From Rhizobium sp. JAB6 (GTDB lineage Bacteria > Pseudomonadota > Alphaproteobacteria > Rhizobiales > Rhizobiaceae): DNA of 64,000 nucleotides. The position numbers were made by a program, and so were the translations under genes. Below the pieces are notes generated by a model. It saw only the letters and a list, made by a program, of their open reading frames with translations, searched no databases and was not told where the DNA came from. The stretch spans positions 1 to 64,000 of the forward strand of contig NZ_PYJQ01000009.1 of assembly GCF_003024605.1 (NCBI RefSeq). Direction: 5' to 3'. This document shows, piece after piece, positions 7,970-16,002 of the stretch (positions within the stretch are counted from its first letter, which is position 1; every line of letters starts with the position of its first letter).

Positions 7970-8802
7970 ACATCATTTCCCAGAACACCGCCTTTGGCGG
8001 CATGCAGGGTGTCTTCTCGCATGAGTCCGAAGCCTGCAGATGCGAGATGACCTTCGCCGTCTTCGTGCCACCGCAGGCGATCAAGGAGCCTCGACCGGTC
8101 CTCTGGTATCTCTCCGGCCTTACCTGCACCCATGCCAATGTCATGGAAAAAGGCGAGTATCGCCGCATGGCCGCCGAACTCGGCCTGATCATCGTCTGCC
8201 CCGACACCAGCCCGCGCGGCAATGAAGTGCCGGACGAGCTCACCAACTGGCAGATGGGCAAAGGCGCCGGCTTTTATCTCGATGCCACCGAGACGCCCTG
8301 GGCCGAAAACTATCAGATGTATACCTACATCACCGAGGAGCTGCCCGCTCTCATCGCTAAGCAATTCCGGGCCGACATGAGCCGCCAGGGGATTTTCGGC
8401 CATTCCATGGGCGGTCACGGCGCCATGACGATCGCGTTGAAGAACCCGGAGCGTTTCAAGAGCTGCTCGGCCTTCGCGCCCATCGTGCAGCCTTCGACGG
8501 CGGACTGGTCGGCTCCTGCCTTCGAAAAATATCTCGGCAGCGATAAAGCCCCATGGCGCCGCTATGACGCCTGCGCGCTCGTCGAAGACGGCGCCCGCTT
8601 CCCCGAATTCCTGATCGATCAGGGCAAGGCAGACAGCTTCCTCGAAAACGGTCTGCGCCCCTGGCTGTTCGAAGACGCGATCAAAGGCACGGATATCAGC
8701 CTGACGTTACGCATGCACGAGCGCTATGATCATTCCTACTATTTCATCTCCACCTTCATGGACGATCACCTGAAGTGGCATGCCGAACGGCTGGAAAAGT
8801 AA
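7966..8802 (+). CDS. frmB: S-formylglutathione hydrolase
   Basis: A 278-residue serine hydrolase of the esterase D family. The nucleophile is Ser147 in GHSMGG, with a late Asp (DQGKADSF) and His (RYDHSYYF). It hydrolyses S-formylglutathione to formate and glutathione, completing the pathway begun by the upstream dehydrogenase. The GTG start at 7966 has GGAGG at 8 bases and overlaps the previous stop by 4 bases. The length is typical of the family. The same enzyme is called fghA in some rhizobia. Confidence 0.93.
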   Translation: MNIISQNTAFGGMQGVFSHESEACRCEMTFAVFVPPQAIKEPRPVLWYLSGLTCTHANVMEKGEYRRMAAELGLIIVCPDTSPRGNEVPDELTNWQMGKGAGFYLDATETPWAENYQMYTYITEELPALIAKQFRADMSRQGIFGHSMGGHGAMTIALKNPERFKSCSAFAPIVQPSTADWSAPAFEKYLGSDKAPWRRYDACALVEDGARFPEFLIDQGKADSFLENGLRPWLFEDAIKGTDISLTLRMHERYDHSYYFISTFMDDHLKWHAERLEK

Positions 8803-8852
8803 AGGTAGCTCGATCGCCTTGAAATAACTAGGCGGCGAAGGCATATGGGAAA

Positions 8853-8930
8853 CAGGCAGACGGCTGCGGCGGCCGACATACAAATCGGCCGTAGACATCG
8901 CGGGGACGGCCTCGCTCTTAACGAAGGAGC
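8853..8930 (+). ncRNA. Guanidine-II (mini-ykkC) riboswitch
   Basis: Two hairpins with identical ACGG loops precede the SMR exporter gene. P1 is GCAG-ACGG-CTGC at 8856-8867. P2 is GCGGGG-ACGG-CCTCGC at 8900-8915, with one G-T pair. The pair of ACGR tetraloops is the defining mark of guanidine-II riboswitches. The linker itself folds into a 7-pair hairpin (8870-8876 with 8885-8891). P2 ends 7 bases before the GAAGGAG ribosome site at 8923-8929. In the known class, guanidine-bound loops kiss and free the ribosome site, switching on guanidinium export. The fit of structure, position and downstream gene is strong. Confidence 0.85.
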
Positions 8931-8935
8931 GTAAA

Positions 8936-9250
8936 ATGGCTTGGTTCCTGCTTTTCCTCGCAGGCTTGTTCGAAATCGGCTGGGCCGTCGGCCTGAAATA
9001 TACCGACGGCTTCACCCGGCTGGTACCGACTACCCTCACCGTCATCTCCATGGTCATCAGCGTCGTGCTTCTCGGTCTGGCCGTAAAAACCTTGCCGATG
9101 GGCACAGCCTATGCGGTCTGGACCGGCATCGGCACCGTCGGCACGGTTCTGCTGGGCATTTGGTTGCTCGGCGATCCTGCAACTTTCGTCCGATTGCTTT
9201 GCATCGGCCTTATCGTGGTCGGCATTGCCGGGCTGAAGCTTGCTGCTTAA
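8936..9250 (+). CDS. gdx: SMR-family guanidinium exporter (SugE/Gdx)
   Basis: A 104-residue small multidrug resistance protein with four membrane helices and the essential Glu13 in LFEIGWAVGLK. The GWAVGLKYTDGF and WTGIGTVGTVLLG blocks mark it as the SugE/Gdx subclass, which exchanges guanidinium for protons as a dual-topology homodimer, rather than the EmrE drug exporters. A guanidine-II riboswitch lies immediately upstream, which independently supports the substrate. GAAGGAG precedes the ATG by 6 bases. It is convergent with a DoxX gene 10 bases away. Confidence 0.92.
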   Translation: MAWFLLFLAGLFEIGWAVGLKYTDGFTRLVPTTLTVISMVISVVLLGLAVKTLPMGTAYAVWTGIGTVGTVLLGIWLLGDPATFVRLLCIGLIVVGIAGLKLAA

Positions 9251-9260
9251 GAGGCGGCAG

Positions 9261-9647
9261 TCATCGGCGCTGGCGATTGTCCAGCGCCCATTTCCCCGGT
9301 CCGGAAAACACCAGAAACAGGAAGATGAAGCAGAACAGGATGGCTCCCTCTCCCTCGTTATTGGCCGGGAAGAAATTGATCGGCATATGCACCATGAAAT
9401 AGGCAATCGCCATTTCACCGCTCAAGAGAAAGGCGATCGGCCGGGTTAAAAGCCCAAGCAAAACAAGGATGCCGCCGACAAGTTCAATAATTCCCGCCAC
9501 GAAGAACAACGTCGTGATTTCGTAAGGCGCCGGCGGAAGGCCGAAGACCTTTTGCGTACCGTGCTCGATGAACAGCAGCGCGGTTATGATTCGCAAAACC
9601 GCGAGCGCAGTGGGCTGATAAGGCGAGAAGCGCTCGGGAAATGACAT
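9261..9647 (-). CDS. DoxX-family membrane protein (copy 1)
   Basis: A 128-residue protein with four predicted membrane helices. The DoxX-type features IEHGTQKVFG near residues 27-36 and INFFPANNEGEGAILFCFIFL near the end fit the family. DoxX proteins are linked to quinol or thiosulfate oxidation and to redox or stress functions in different bacteria, but no precise role is known for this subgroup. It is clearly paralogous to the next gene upstream (9786-10178), sharing FIEHGxQKxFG, TRPxAFxLxGxMAxAYFM and NFFPANNxG. The two form a tandem duplicate with a 138-base spacer. Confidence 0.8.
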   Translation of the reverse strand: MSFPERFSPYQPTALAVLRIITALLFIEHGTQKVFGLPPAPYEITTLFFVAGIIELVGGILVLLGLLTRPIAFLLSGEMAIAYFMVHMPINFFPANNEGEGAILFCFIFLFLVFSGPGKWALDNRQRR

Positions 9648-9785
9648 GAGGATCTCCGTTCGATAGGGGATGCGAAGGAGATCCTGTCAAAAGTGCTCTC
9701 GCTTCGCTGATAACGCAGTAAACACGCGAGAGACGAATTTATTCGCCGGACCCGGCAATTCAACCGAGCCCGACGGAGAGGCTGC

Positions 9786-10178
9786 TTACTTCTTGTTGTT
9801 GTCGATCGCCAGCAGGCCCGGACCTGCGAAGATCAGGAACAGGAAGACGAAGCAGTAGAGGATCGCCGCGTCACCGCCATTGTTGGCCGGGAAAAAATTC
9901 TTCGGATAATGCGCCATGAAATAGGCGACTGCCATGTTGCCGCAAAGAATGAATGCGACCGGACGGGTAAAGAAGCCGACGATCGTCGCCAGTCCACCTA
10001 CGACTTCAAGGATACCCTGAACCAACAGCAGGGTCGGCAACGGGCTCGGGAACTGACCGCCGAGCGGAAAGCCAAACAGCTTCTGCAAGCCGTGTTCGAT
10101 GAACAACACGCCGGTGACGACGCGCAAGACAGTAAGAGCATAGGGCTGATATTGGTTCAGCCGATTGGAAAGCGCCAT
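9786..10178 (-). CDS. DoxX-family membrane protein (copy 2)
   Basis: A 130-residue, four-helix DoxX protein closely related to its neighbour at 9261-9647. The start at 10178 (MALSNRLNQYQPYAL) was chosen over a longer frame because it aligns with the paralogue's N-terminus and has CTGGAG upstream. Conserved pieces are FIEHGLQKLFGFPL and NFFPANNGGDAAILYCFVFLFL. Function is not defined beyond the family. The pair lies downstream of pccB but behind a hairpin at 10279-10301, so it probably has its own promoter in the 10179-10278 region. Confidence 0.8.
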   Translation of the reverse strand: MALSNRLNQYQPYALTVLRVVTGVLFIEHGLQKLFGFPLGGQFPSPLPTLLLVQGILEVVGGLATIVGFFTRPVAFILCGNMAVAYFMAHYPKNFFPANNGGDAAILYCFVFLFLIFAGPGLLAIDNNKK

Positions 10179-10278
10179 GTTAAACTCCAGTTTTAACTCC
10201 CCCACGAGGAAGCAATAGAGCGCACGCCTGGCAACGTGAAAACACGGCTTCTGACGTCGGATCAATTTTCTGTGTGAT

Positions 10279-10301
10279 GTCCGTGACTCGTTGTCACGGA
10301 C
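10279..10301 (-). terminator. Hairpin directly after pccB
   Basis: A perfect 9-pair stem (GTCCGTGAC / GTCACGGAC) with a 5-base loop begins at the base after the pccB stop codon. There is no T-run close behind it, so it may act as a factor-dependent terminator or an mRNA 3' stabiliser. Confidence 0.5.
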
Positions 10302-11834
10302 TCAAAGCGGGATGTTGTCGTGCTTCTTCCAGGGATTGGTCAGATCCTTGTTACGCAACATCCGGAGCCCCTGCGCCAGCCGCCGCCGCGTTGAACGCGG
10401 CATGATCACTTCGTCTATGTAGCCGCGCTCTGCGGCAACGAAGGGCGACAGGAAACGATCTTCGTACATCTTGGTATGGGCCGCGATCTTCTCGGGATCG
10501 GCAATATCCTTGCGGAAGATGATCTCGACAGCGCCCTTAGCGCCCATGACGGCGATCTGCGCCGTCGGCCAGGCATAATTGAGATCGCCGCGCAGATGTT
10601 TCGAGGCCATGACGTCATAGGCACCGCCGAAGGCCTTGCGGGTAATAACGGTCAGCTTCGGCACGGTCGCTTCGGCATAGGCGAAGAGCAGCTTCGCGCC
10701 GTGCTTGATCAAGCCACCATATTCCTGCGCCGTTCCCGGCAGAAAGCCGGGCACGTCGACGAAGGTGACGATCGGGATATTGAAGCAATCGCAGAAGCGC
10801 ACGAAGCGCGCAGCCTTCCGAGAGGCGTCGCTATCGAGAACGCCGGCAAGCACCATCGGTTGATTGGCGACAAAGCCGACGGTAGCACCCTCGATGCGCC
10901 CGAAACCGCAGACGATGTTCTTGGCGAAGCTTTCCTGGATCTCGAAGAAATCGCCCTCGTCCGCCACCTTCAGGATCAGCTCCTTGATGTCGTAAGGCTT
11001 GTTGGCATTCGCCGGAATCAGCGTATCGAGCGAATTATCCGGTTCCGTCACCGACTGATAGCACTCGATTTCCGGCACCGCTGCCGTATTCGATTGCGGC
11101 AGAAAATCGACGAGGCGGCGTACCTGCAACAGGGTATCGACATCATTGTCATAGGCGGCGTCGGCAATCGAGGATTTCGTCGTGTGCACGGAGGCGCCGC
11201 CGAGCTGTTCGGATGTCACGGTCTCGTTGGTAACGGTCTTCACTACATCCGGCCCGGTGACGAACATGTAGGAGGTGTCGCGCACCATGAAGATGAAATC
11301 TGTCATGGCCGGAGAATAGACGTCGCCGCCGGCACAAGGCCCCATGATCACGGAAATCTGCGGAATGACGCCGGAGGCGAGCACATTGCGCTGAAATACC
11401 TCGGCATAGCCGCCGAGTGCGGCCACGCCTTCCTGGATGCGGGCACCGCCGGCGTCATAGATACCGATGATCGGCGCCCGGTTCTTCAGCGCCATATCCT
11501 GTACCTTGGTGATCTTTTCTGCATGTGCTTCTGAAAGAGACCCACCGAAGACGGTGAAATCCTTAGCAAAAATGAAGACGGTTCGTCCGTTGACCGTACC
11601 CCAGCCGGTCACGACGCCGTCACCGGCGATCTTGCTCTTGTCCATGCCGAAATCGGTCGAGCGATGCTCAACGAACATATCGAATTCTTCGAAAGAGCCC
11701 CCGTCAAGGAAGATATCGATGCGCTCGCGCGCCGTCAGCTTGCCGCGTGCATGCTGCGCGTCGATGCGCGCCTGCCCGCCGCCCAGTCTCGCGATCTCAC
11801 GACGACGTTCCAGTTCCTGCAGGATTTCCTTCAT
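10302..11834 (-). CDS. pccB: Propionyl-CoA carboxylase beta subunit (carboxyltransferase)
   Basis: A 510-residue acyl-CoA carboxyltransferase. The N-terminal half holds [11 protein letters not shown] and the acyl-CoA site around [15 protein letters not shown]. The C-terminal half holds the carboxybiotin-binding region [20 protein letters not shown]. The end [21 protein letters not shown] is typical of PccB. It transfers CO2 from biotin to propionyl-CoA, giving methylmalonyl-CoA. The biotin carboxylase partner pccA is not in the window. The start has GGGAGAGAGG upstream. It lies 63 bases after a lipoprotein gene on the same strand. Confidence 0.93.
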   Translation of the reverse strand: MKEILQELERRREIARLGGGQARIDAQHARGKLTARERIDIFLDGGSFEEFDMFVEHRSTDFGMDKSKIAGDGVVTGWGTVNGRTVFIFAKDFTVFGGSLSEAHAEKITKVQDMALKNRAPIIGIYDAGGARIQEGVAALGGYAEVFQRNVLASGVIPQISVIMGPCAGGDVYSPAMTDFIFMVRDTSYMFVTGPDVVKTVTNETVTSEQLGGASVHTTKSSIADAAYDNDVDTLLQVRRLVDFLPQSNTAAVPEIECYQSVTEPDNSLDTLIPANANKPYDIKELILKVADEGDFFEIQESFAKNIVCGFGRIEGATVGFVANQPMVLAGVLDSDASRKAARFVRFCDCFNIPIVTFVDVPGFLPGTAQEYGGLIKHGAKLLFAYAEATVPKLTVITRKAFGGAYDVMASKHLRGDLNYAWPTAQIAVMGAKGAVEIIFRKDIADPEKIAAHTKMYEDRFLSPFVAAERGYIDEVIMPRSTRRRLAQGLRMLRNKDLTNPWKKHDNIPL

Positions 11835-11897
11835 GCGGTCCTCTCTCCCTCACCACTTGGGCTTAGCATGGCGCGAGCCTTGTTTGAAGCTGTTGGC

Positions 11898-12368
11898 TCA
11901 GTTTGCGAGCCGTGGTGTGTTCAGCGAAAAGATGGAGCGAACCCGCGCGGCGATATCTTCCGCCATAAGCTCATCCGCGGTGGCAGGATCAGGAGCGACA
12001 GTTCTGATCTCGAACGACGCCATGGCAACCACAGAGCCGCCATCGGCCGCGGCCGCATCGATATTGATTTTGGCGCTGCTGCGGTCGCGATTGAAGCCGC
12101 GCGCCTTGCGGACGTCACTCAGTCGGATGGTAATGGCAACCGGCGGCAATTGCGGACTGAAGCTTGTTGCAGCGATCGCAGCGTTGACGCGATCATTGAC
12201 GGCTGTGACCAGCGCCGGCGAGACCGGCGGCAGAGCCTGATCGGCTACAACGGTTGCACTGCGCACGGCATAGGTTGGAGGTGGAGGATCGACGGACCAG
12301 CTCGAGCAAGCGGCCAATGCCAGAACTCCCACGAGCGCCGGTATGGCTCTTGGCCTCCACAACAACAT
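11898..12368 (-). CDS. Putative lipoprotein of unknown function
   Basis: A 156-residue protein starting MLLWRPRAIPALVGVLALAAC, a signal peptide ending in a lipobox (LAAC, Cys21), so it should be lipid-anchored in the envelope. A proline-rich stretch follows and then a compact region with alternating hydrophobic residues. I do not recognise a family. The start at 12368 (GGCAGGG upstream) places the signal peptide correctly; longer frames upstream have none. It sits between pccB and the ATP12 chaperone gene with short gaps, but no functional link is evident. Confidence 0.65.
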   Translation of the reverse strand: MLLWRPRAIPALVGVLALAACSSWSVDPPPPTYAVRSATVVADQALPPVSPALVTAVNDRVNAAIAATSFSPQLPPVAITIRLSDVRKARGFNRDRSSAKINIDAAAADGGSVVAMASFEIRTVAPDPATADELMAEDIAARVRSIFSLNTPRLAN

Positions 12369-12437
12369 GATCCCTGCCCCGACTTTCGAATTTGCAAGAT
12401 ACGCAGATCGATATAAAGGACTGGAAATCAACAATAT

Positions 12438-13223
12438 TCAACTGCGAAGCGCGGAAAAAACCTCTGTCGCGGCCTGAAATTCTTCAAAACGTTGTGCACG
12501 ACGCTGCTCGGCTTCTTCGTCGCTACCCCAATGCTCGATCGTCCAATCCTCGTCGAGATGAGCGAGCGACCAGACCTCCACAAGCGGCAGGAAACCCTCC
12601 GCGAAGGCCAGCGCCAGGATTGCCGAACCGGTCAACGTGGTGATCGTATGCAGGCTCGCAAGCTCCATCGGCGTATCGTACTTGCGCAGTGCGGAAGAGA
12701 AGGCCGCGATAGCCTCTCCAGGCTGTTCCTGATGCATGACGCCTTCGGCCAGAATGAAGCGAGCCCCGAAATCGCGCGCAGCCCATTCGATCACTGGATT
12801 CCAGCGCTCCGATTGGCGCTCGACAAGCCGCTCCGGCCCTTCGGCGCGGTAGCAGAGCAGATCGCTGCCCGAAAAGCGGACGATTTCGTCGAATACAGCC
12901 TGGCTTTCCGTCGCAACACCATCGATGGCCGTGTTGACGAGGCGCGTTACCGGCATGGTGGCGGGATCGATTACGTCAGTCTGTCGTGCCCACTCGGAGG
13001 CCACCAGTCGGGCAAGCGCTTCCGTCGGCAGGGCCAGGGAATGGCGCGCCGGCGTCTTCACCACCTTGCCGTCAAGAGCGACGGCATGACCGCCCTCTTC
13101 CTCGGTGATCGTCACATCCTTGTAGAAGCGTTTCGGCAAAGGCTTCTTCATCTGGATCTGCGCGCGGCGGATCGGATCGGGATGGCTCAAACCTTCGGAG
13201 AGATCGTTCAACAGGTCGCGCAT
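12438..13223 (-). CDS. ATP12-family F1-ATPase assembly chaperone
   Basis: A 261-residue ATP12 homologue. In mitochondria ATP12 binds the F1 alpha subunit during ATP synthase assembly, and alphaproteobacteria carry the same family. Family hallmarks here are KRFYKDVTI near residue 32, VALDGKVVKTPARHSL, EWARQTDVIDPATMPVTRL and the late WSLAHLDEDWTIEHWGSDEEAEQRR. The start at 13223 has GAGGTGA. It follows a HAD phosphatase and a pseudouridine synthase gene on the same strand with a 9-base gap, an apparent three-gene operon. Confidence 0.9.
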   Translation of the reverse strand: MRDLLNDLSEGLSHPDPIRRAQIQMKKPLPKRFYKDVTITEEEGGHAVALDGKVVKTPARHSLALPTEALARLVASEWARQTDVIDPATMPVTRLVNTAIDGVATESQAVFDEIVRFSGSDLLCYRAEGPERLVERQSERWNPVIEWAARDFGARFILAEGVMHQEQPGEAIAAFSSALRKYDTPMELASLHTITTLTGSAILALAFAEGFLPLVEVWSLAHLDEDWTIEHWGSDEEAEQRRAQRFEEFQAATEVFSALRS

Positions 13224-13232
13224 GGCGTCACC

Positions 13233-13886
13233 TCAGAGAATATGGCTCAACAAATCGTTCGGATGATGGGCGATGGCATCGGCGCCTGCTGCCAGCAGCT
13301 CCTCGACGGAAGCATAGCCCCAGGCGACACCGATGGCAGTCGCGCCCGCCGCCTTCGCCATCTGCATGTCGTAGATCGCATCGCCGATCACGATGGTATC
13401 GTGACGGTCCATGCCAGTCTCGTCGCAGCATTCCGTCACCATCGCCGGATGCGGCTTCGACGGGCAATCGTCGGCAGTGCGCGAGACGATAAAATAGGGC
13501 GTGAACTCGTTGACCTCAAGGATATGGGTCAAACCGCGGCGGGATTTGCCCGTGACGGCACCTATCAGCAACTCATCGCGCGCCGCGAGCGTCTCGATCA
13601 GGGGCTTGATGCCGTCGAAAAGCGGCGTCTGCATGTCGGCCTCGTCGCGAACGCCGGGAAAGATCGATTTGTAATGCGCCGTCATGGCGATCGCTTCGTC
13701 ATCGACATGTGGCTTGCCCTGCAGGCGGGCAATGGCGATATCGAGCGTCAGGCCAATGATCGATTTCGTCGCGGAAACATCGGGACGCTTGTAGCCGAAG
13801 GCCACGAAGGTGCGCGCCATGACCTCGTGGATCAGCCGCGCGCTGTCGACCAGCGTGCCGTCGCAATCGAATAGGACCAGCTTCAT
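13233..13886 (-). CDS. HAD-IA hydrolase, phosphoglycolate phosphatase-like
   Basis: A 217-residue HAD-superfamily phosphatase. Motif I is DCDGTLVD with nucleophile Asp7 and acid Asp9. Motif II is AVTGKS, motif III the lysine in SKPHPAM, and motif IV GDAIYDMQMAKAAG. The helical cap between motifs I and II fits subfamily IA. Substrate prediction is weak: phosphoglycolate or another small phosphate ester. The gene overlaps the upstream pseudouridine synthase by 4 bases (ATGA), so translation is coupled. Confidence 0.88.
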   Translation of the reverse strand: MKLVLFDCDGTLVDSARLIHEVMARTFVAFGYKRPDVSATKSIIGLTLDIAIARLQGKPHVDDEAIAMTAHYKSIFPGVRDEADMQTPLFDGIKPLIETLAARDELLIGAVTGKSRRGLTHILEVNEFTPYFIVSRTADDCPSKPHPAMVTECCDETGMDRHDTIVIGDAIYDMQMAKAAGATAIGVAWGYASVEELLAAGADAIAHHPNDLLSHIL

Positions 13887-14881
13887 TCGTCGTCCGGCTC
13901 CCCTGCCGATTCCATATCGAAGCCGAGAAGGTTCCAGGTCTGCACCATGTGCGGTGGCAAAGGCGCGGTGACGCGCAGGCGTCCGCCGCTCGGATGCGGG
14001 ATATCGATATGGCGGGCATGCAGATGCAGGCGCTTCTGGACACCGCCCGGGAAATCCCAGTTCGGATCGTCATCGAAATATTTGGGATCGCCGATGATCG
14101 GATGGCCCATATGCAGCGCGTGGACACGCAGCTGGTGGGTACGGCCGGTATAGGGCTCCATTTCCAGCCAGGCGAGGCTCTGCGCTGCGGTCTCGAGCAC
14201 GCGATAATAGGAGATGGCGTGATCGGCGCCCTCCTCTCCATGCTTGGCGATGCGCATGCGGTCGCCGTCCGGCGTCGCTTCCTTCACCAGCCAGGTGGAG
14301 ATCTTGTCCTCATGCTTGCGCGGCACGCCCTTGACCAGCGACCAATAGGTCTTCTTGGTATCGCGCTCACGGAAGGCCGCCGTCAGCTTCTGCGCGGCAC
14401 CGCGGGTGCGGGCAACAACGAGCACGCCCGATGTGTCGCGGTCGAGACGGTGAACGAGCCGCGGCTTCTCGCCTTTCTTGCTCGTCCATGCCTCGAGCAT
14501 CTTGTCGATATGACGCGTGAGGCCGGAGCCGCCCTGCACCGCAAGGCCGGCCGGCTTGTTCAGCACATAGACTTTGTCGTCTTCATGCAGCAGCATGCGT
14601 GCAAGAAGCTCGGCATCGCCGGAGTGTTTGAGGTCGTTGCCCGCGATCGGACCGCTCTTCGTTCCCTTTGCATCGACATCGAGCGGCGGCACACGCACCA
14701 TCTGGCCCGGCTGCACGCGCGCATCCGTCTTCACGCGGCCGCCATCGACGCGCACCTGGCCCGAGCGCATCAACTTCTGCAATTGCCCGAAGCCCAGCCC
14801 CGGAAAATGCACCTTGAACCAGCGGTCGAGGCGCATGCCGGCCTCGTCAGGCTCGACCTTAATATGCTCAATCCCGGCCAT
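13883..14881 (-). CDS. RluC/RluD-type 23S rRNA pseudouridine synthase
   Basis: A 332-residue pseudouridine synthase. An S4 RNA-binding domain occupies about residues 15-65 and the catalytic domain follows, with HRLDRDTSG at 144-152; catalytic Asp is 147. Further motifs are NKPAGLAVQGG and PYTGRTHQLRVHALHMGHPIIGD. It isomerises uridines in 23S rRNA; the RluC class fits best. It is the first gene of the pseudouridine synthase / HAD phosphatase / ATP12 operon. AAGAAG precedes the ATG. Confidence 0.9.
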   Translation of the reverse strand: MAGIEHIKVEPDEAGMRLDRWFKVHFPGLGFGQLQKLMRSGQVRVDGGRVKTDARVQPGQMVRVPPLDVDAKGTKSGPIAGNDLKHSGDAELLARMLLHEDDKVYVLNKPAGLAVQGGSGLTRHIDKMLEAWTSKKGEKPRLVHRLDRDTSGVLVVARTRGAAQKLTAAFRERDTKKTYWSLVKGVPRKHEDKISTWLVKEATPDGDRMRIAKHGEEGADHAISYYRVLETAAQSLAWLEMEPYTGRTHQLRVHALHMGHPIIGDPKYFDDDPNWDFPGGVQKRLHLHARHIDIPHPSGGRLRVTAPLPPHMVQTWNLLGFDMESAGEPDDE

Positions 14882-15065
14882 TCTTCTTCTTTCAAATACC
14901 GCAGCATGTTCCGGACCTAGCCAAACATCTGTTCGGCGGAAGCATGCAAATTCAAACGACGGGACAATCGGCCCGCAGCCGGAGATTTCCCGGCCTTTTG
15001 ACGTGGCTTTAGTGCATTTCGAGGAAAAGTGGAAACCGAATTATACGGCAGGATAACTTTCTGGC

Positions 15066-15599
15066 TCAATTTCCCTTGGCTGAGACGACGGGCAGATTGA
15101 TGTCCACCATGCCCGCCTTGTCGAACATCAGCATCACGGGCACCGTGCCGCCCTGCTTGAAAGGCGTCTTCACCTGTTTGAACATCATGTGCATCGTATT
15201 CGGCGCGAGTGTCACGGTCGCGCCGGCGGGAATGGCGATGCCGCCTTTCACCTCGCGCATCTTCATGATCTCGCCTTCCATCTTCATCTCGTGCAATTCC
15301 ACCTTACCGGCGGATGATGAGGTGACAGAAGTGAGCCTGTCGTCGGTCTCGCCGGTATTGTGAATGGTAATGTAACCGCCGCCGACCGGTTGGCCGGGAA
15401 GCATGGCGCGAACATAGCCGCCGCTGATATCGAGATCGCCAAGCTTGGCGGCGGCCGAACCGGAAGGTGCCGCACCCGCATCCATGTGCATACCGGGCAT
15501 GGATTTCATCGCGCTGCCGTCCTCAGCCATGGCTCCACCGAACGGAAGCGAAAATGCGCCAATCGAAATCAGCAATGCGGCGGCATGGTTGCGGTTCAT
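15066..15599 (-). CDS. PCu(A)C-type periplasmic copper chaperone
   Basis: A 177-residue secreted protein with a signal peptide ending near GGAMAEDG. A Met/His-rich stretch (MKSMPGMHMDAG, residues 31-42) precedes a PCuAC cupredoxin-like domain. Its copper motif is visible as His103, Met114 and the HxM pair His137/Met139. These proteins hand Cu(I) to the CuA site of cytochrome oxidase. The start at 15599 was preferred to an ATG at 15605 because GGAG is 6 bases from the former and touches the latter. The gene stands alone on the minus strand, back to back with the gcv leader. Confidence 0.88.
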   Translation of the reverse strand: MNRNHAAALLISIGAFSLPFGGAMAEDGSAMKSMPGMHMDAGAAPSGSAAAKLGDLDISGGYVRAMLPGQPVGGGYITIHNTGETDDRLTSVTSSSAGKVELHEMKMEGEIMKMREVKGGIAIPAGATVTLAPNTMHMMFKQVKTPFKQGGTVPVMLMFDKAGMVDINLPVVSAKGN

Positions 15600-15775
15600 G
15601 GTCATCTCCTGCCCGGCTCCTCAATTGACGAGAAGGGATAGCCTCTCCCATCTCCATTGCAAAGGCCCGTACTCATTAGGAAACGCAGGATTGATCGGCG
15701 CGACAAAAATTTGTTCAGCGGCGACATTTGCCACTTGCCATCCTCAGCCGGGACCGGATAATGGCTATCAACCTT

Positions 15776-15930
15776 GTTGGGAGAATCCGGTGCAAGCCGG
15801 TGCCGAAGGAGCAACCGCCCCGGAAACTCTCAGGCCAAAGGACCAGCAAGGGGCAGACGGAACTCTGGAGAGAAGCGCGCAAGCGTTCGCCGAAGGGATA
15901 ACAATCTCAGGCAAACAGACAGAGGGGGCT
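15776..15930 (+). ncRNA. Tandem glycine riboswitch (gcvT motif, two aptamers)
   Basis: Two glycine aptamers in series precede gcvT. Aptamer 1 (about 15776-15846) shows GGGAGA, then CCGAAGGAGCAA at 15803 and ACTCTCAGGCCAAAGGAC. Aptamer 2 (about 15862-15930) shows CTGGAGAGA, then CGCCGAAGGGATAACA and ATCTCAGGCAAACAGACAG with a trailing G-run. These are the conserved cores of the class. A short hairpin (TGCGCT / AGCGCA, 15967-15986) lies just before the gcvT ribosome site and may belong to the expression platform. In known cases glycine switches the cleavage system on. Confidence 0.93.
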
Positions 15931-16002
15931 CATCGTCAGGCGTTATCGCGCCGAAATTGTGAGCTCTGCGCTTCGAAACGAGCGCAAAACCCGGAGGCGT
16001 CA

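Noticed and set aside
9740..9785. GCCGG-GT-CCGGC behind the second DoxX gene as terminator
   Set aside because: The loop would be too tight or the stem only 4 pairs, with no T-run.
15445..16002. Extended reading frame upstream of gcvT
   Set aside because: It runs through both glycine aptamers and is not coding; conserved GcvT sequence begins at the TTG at 16003.
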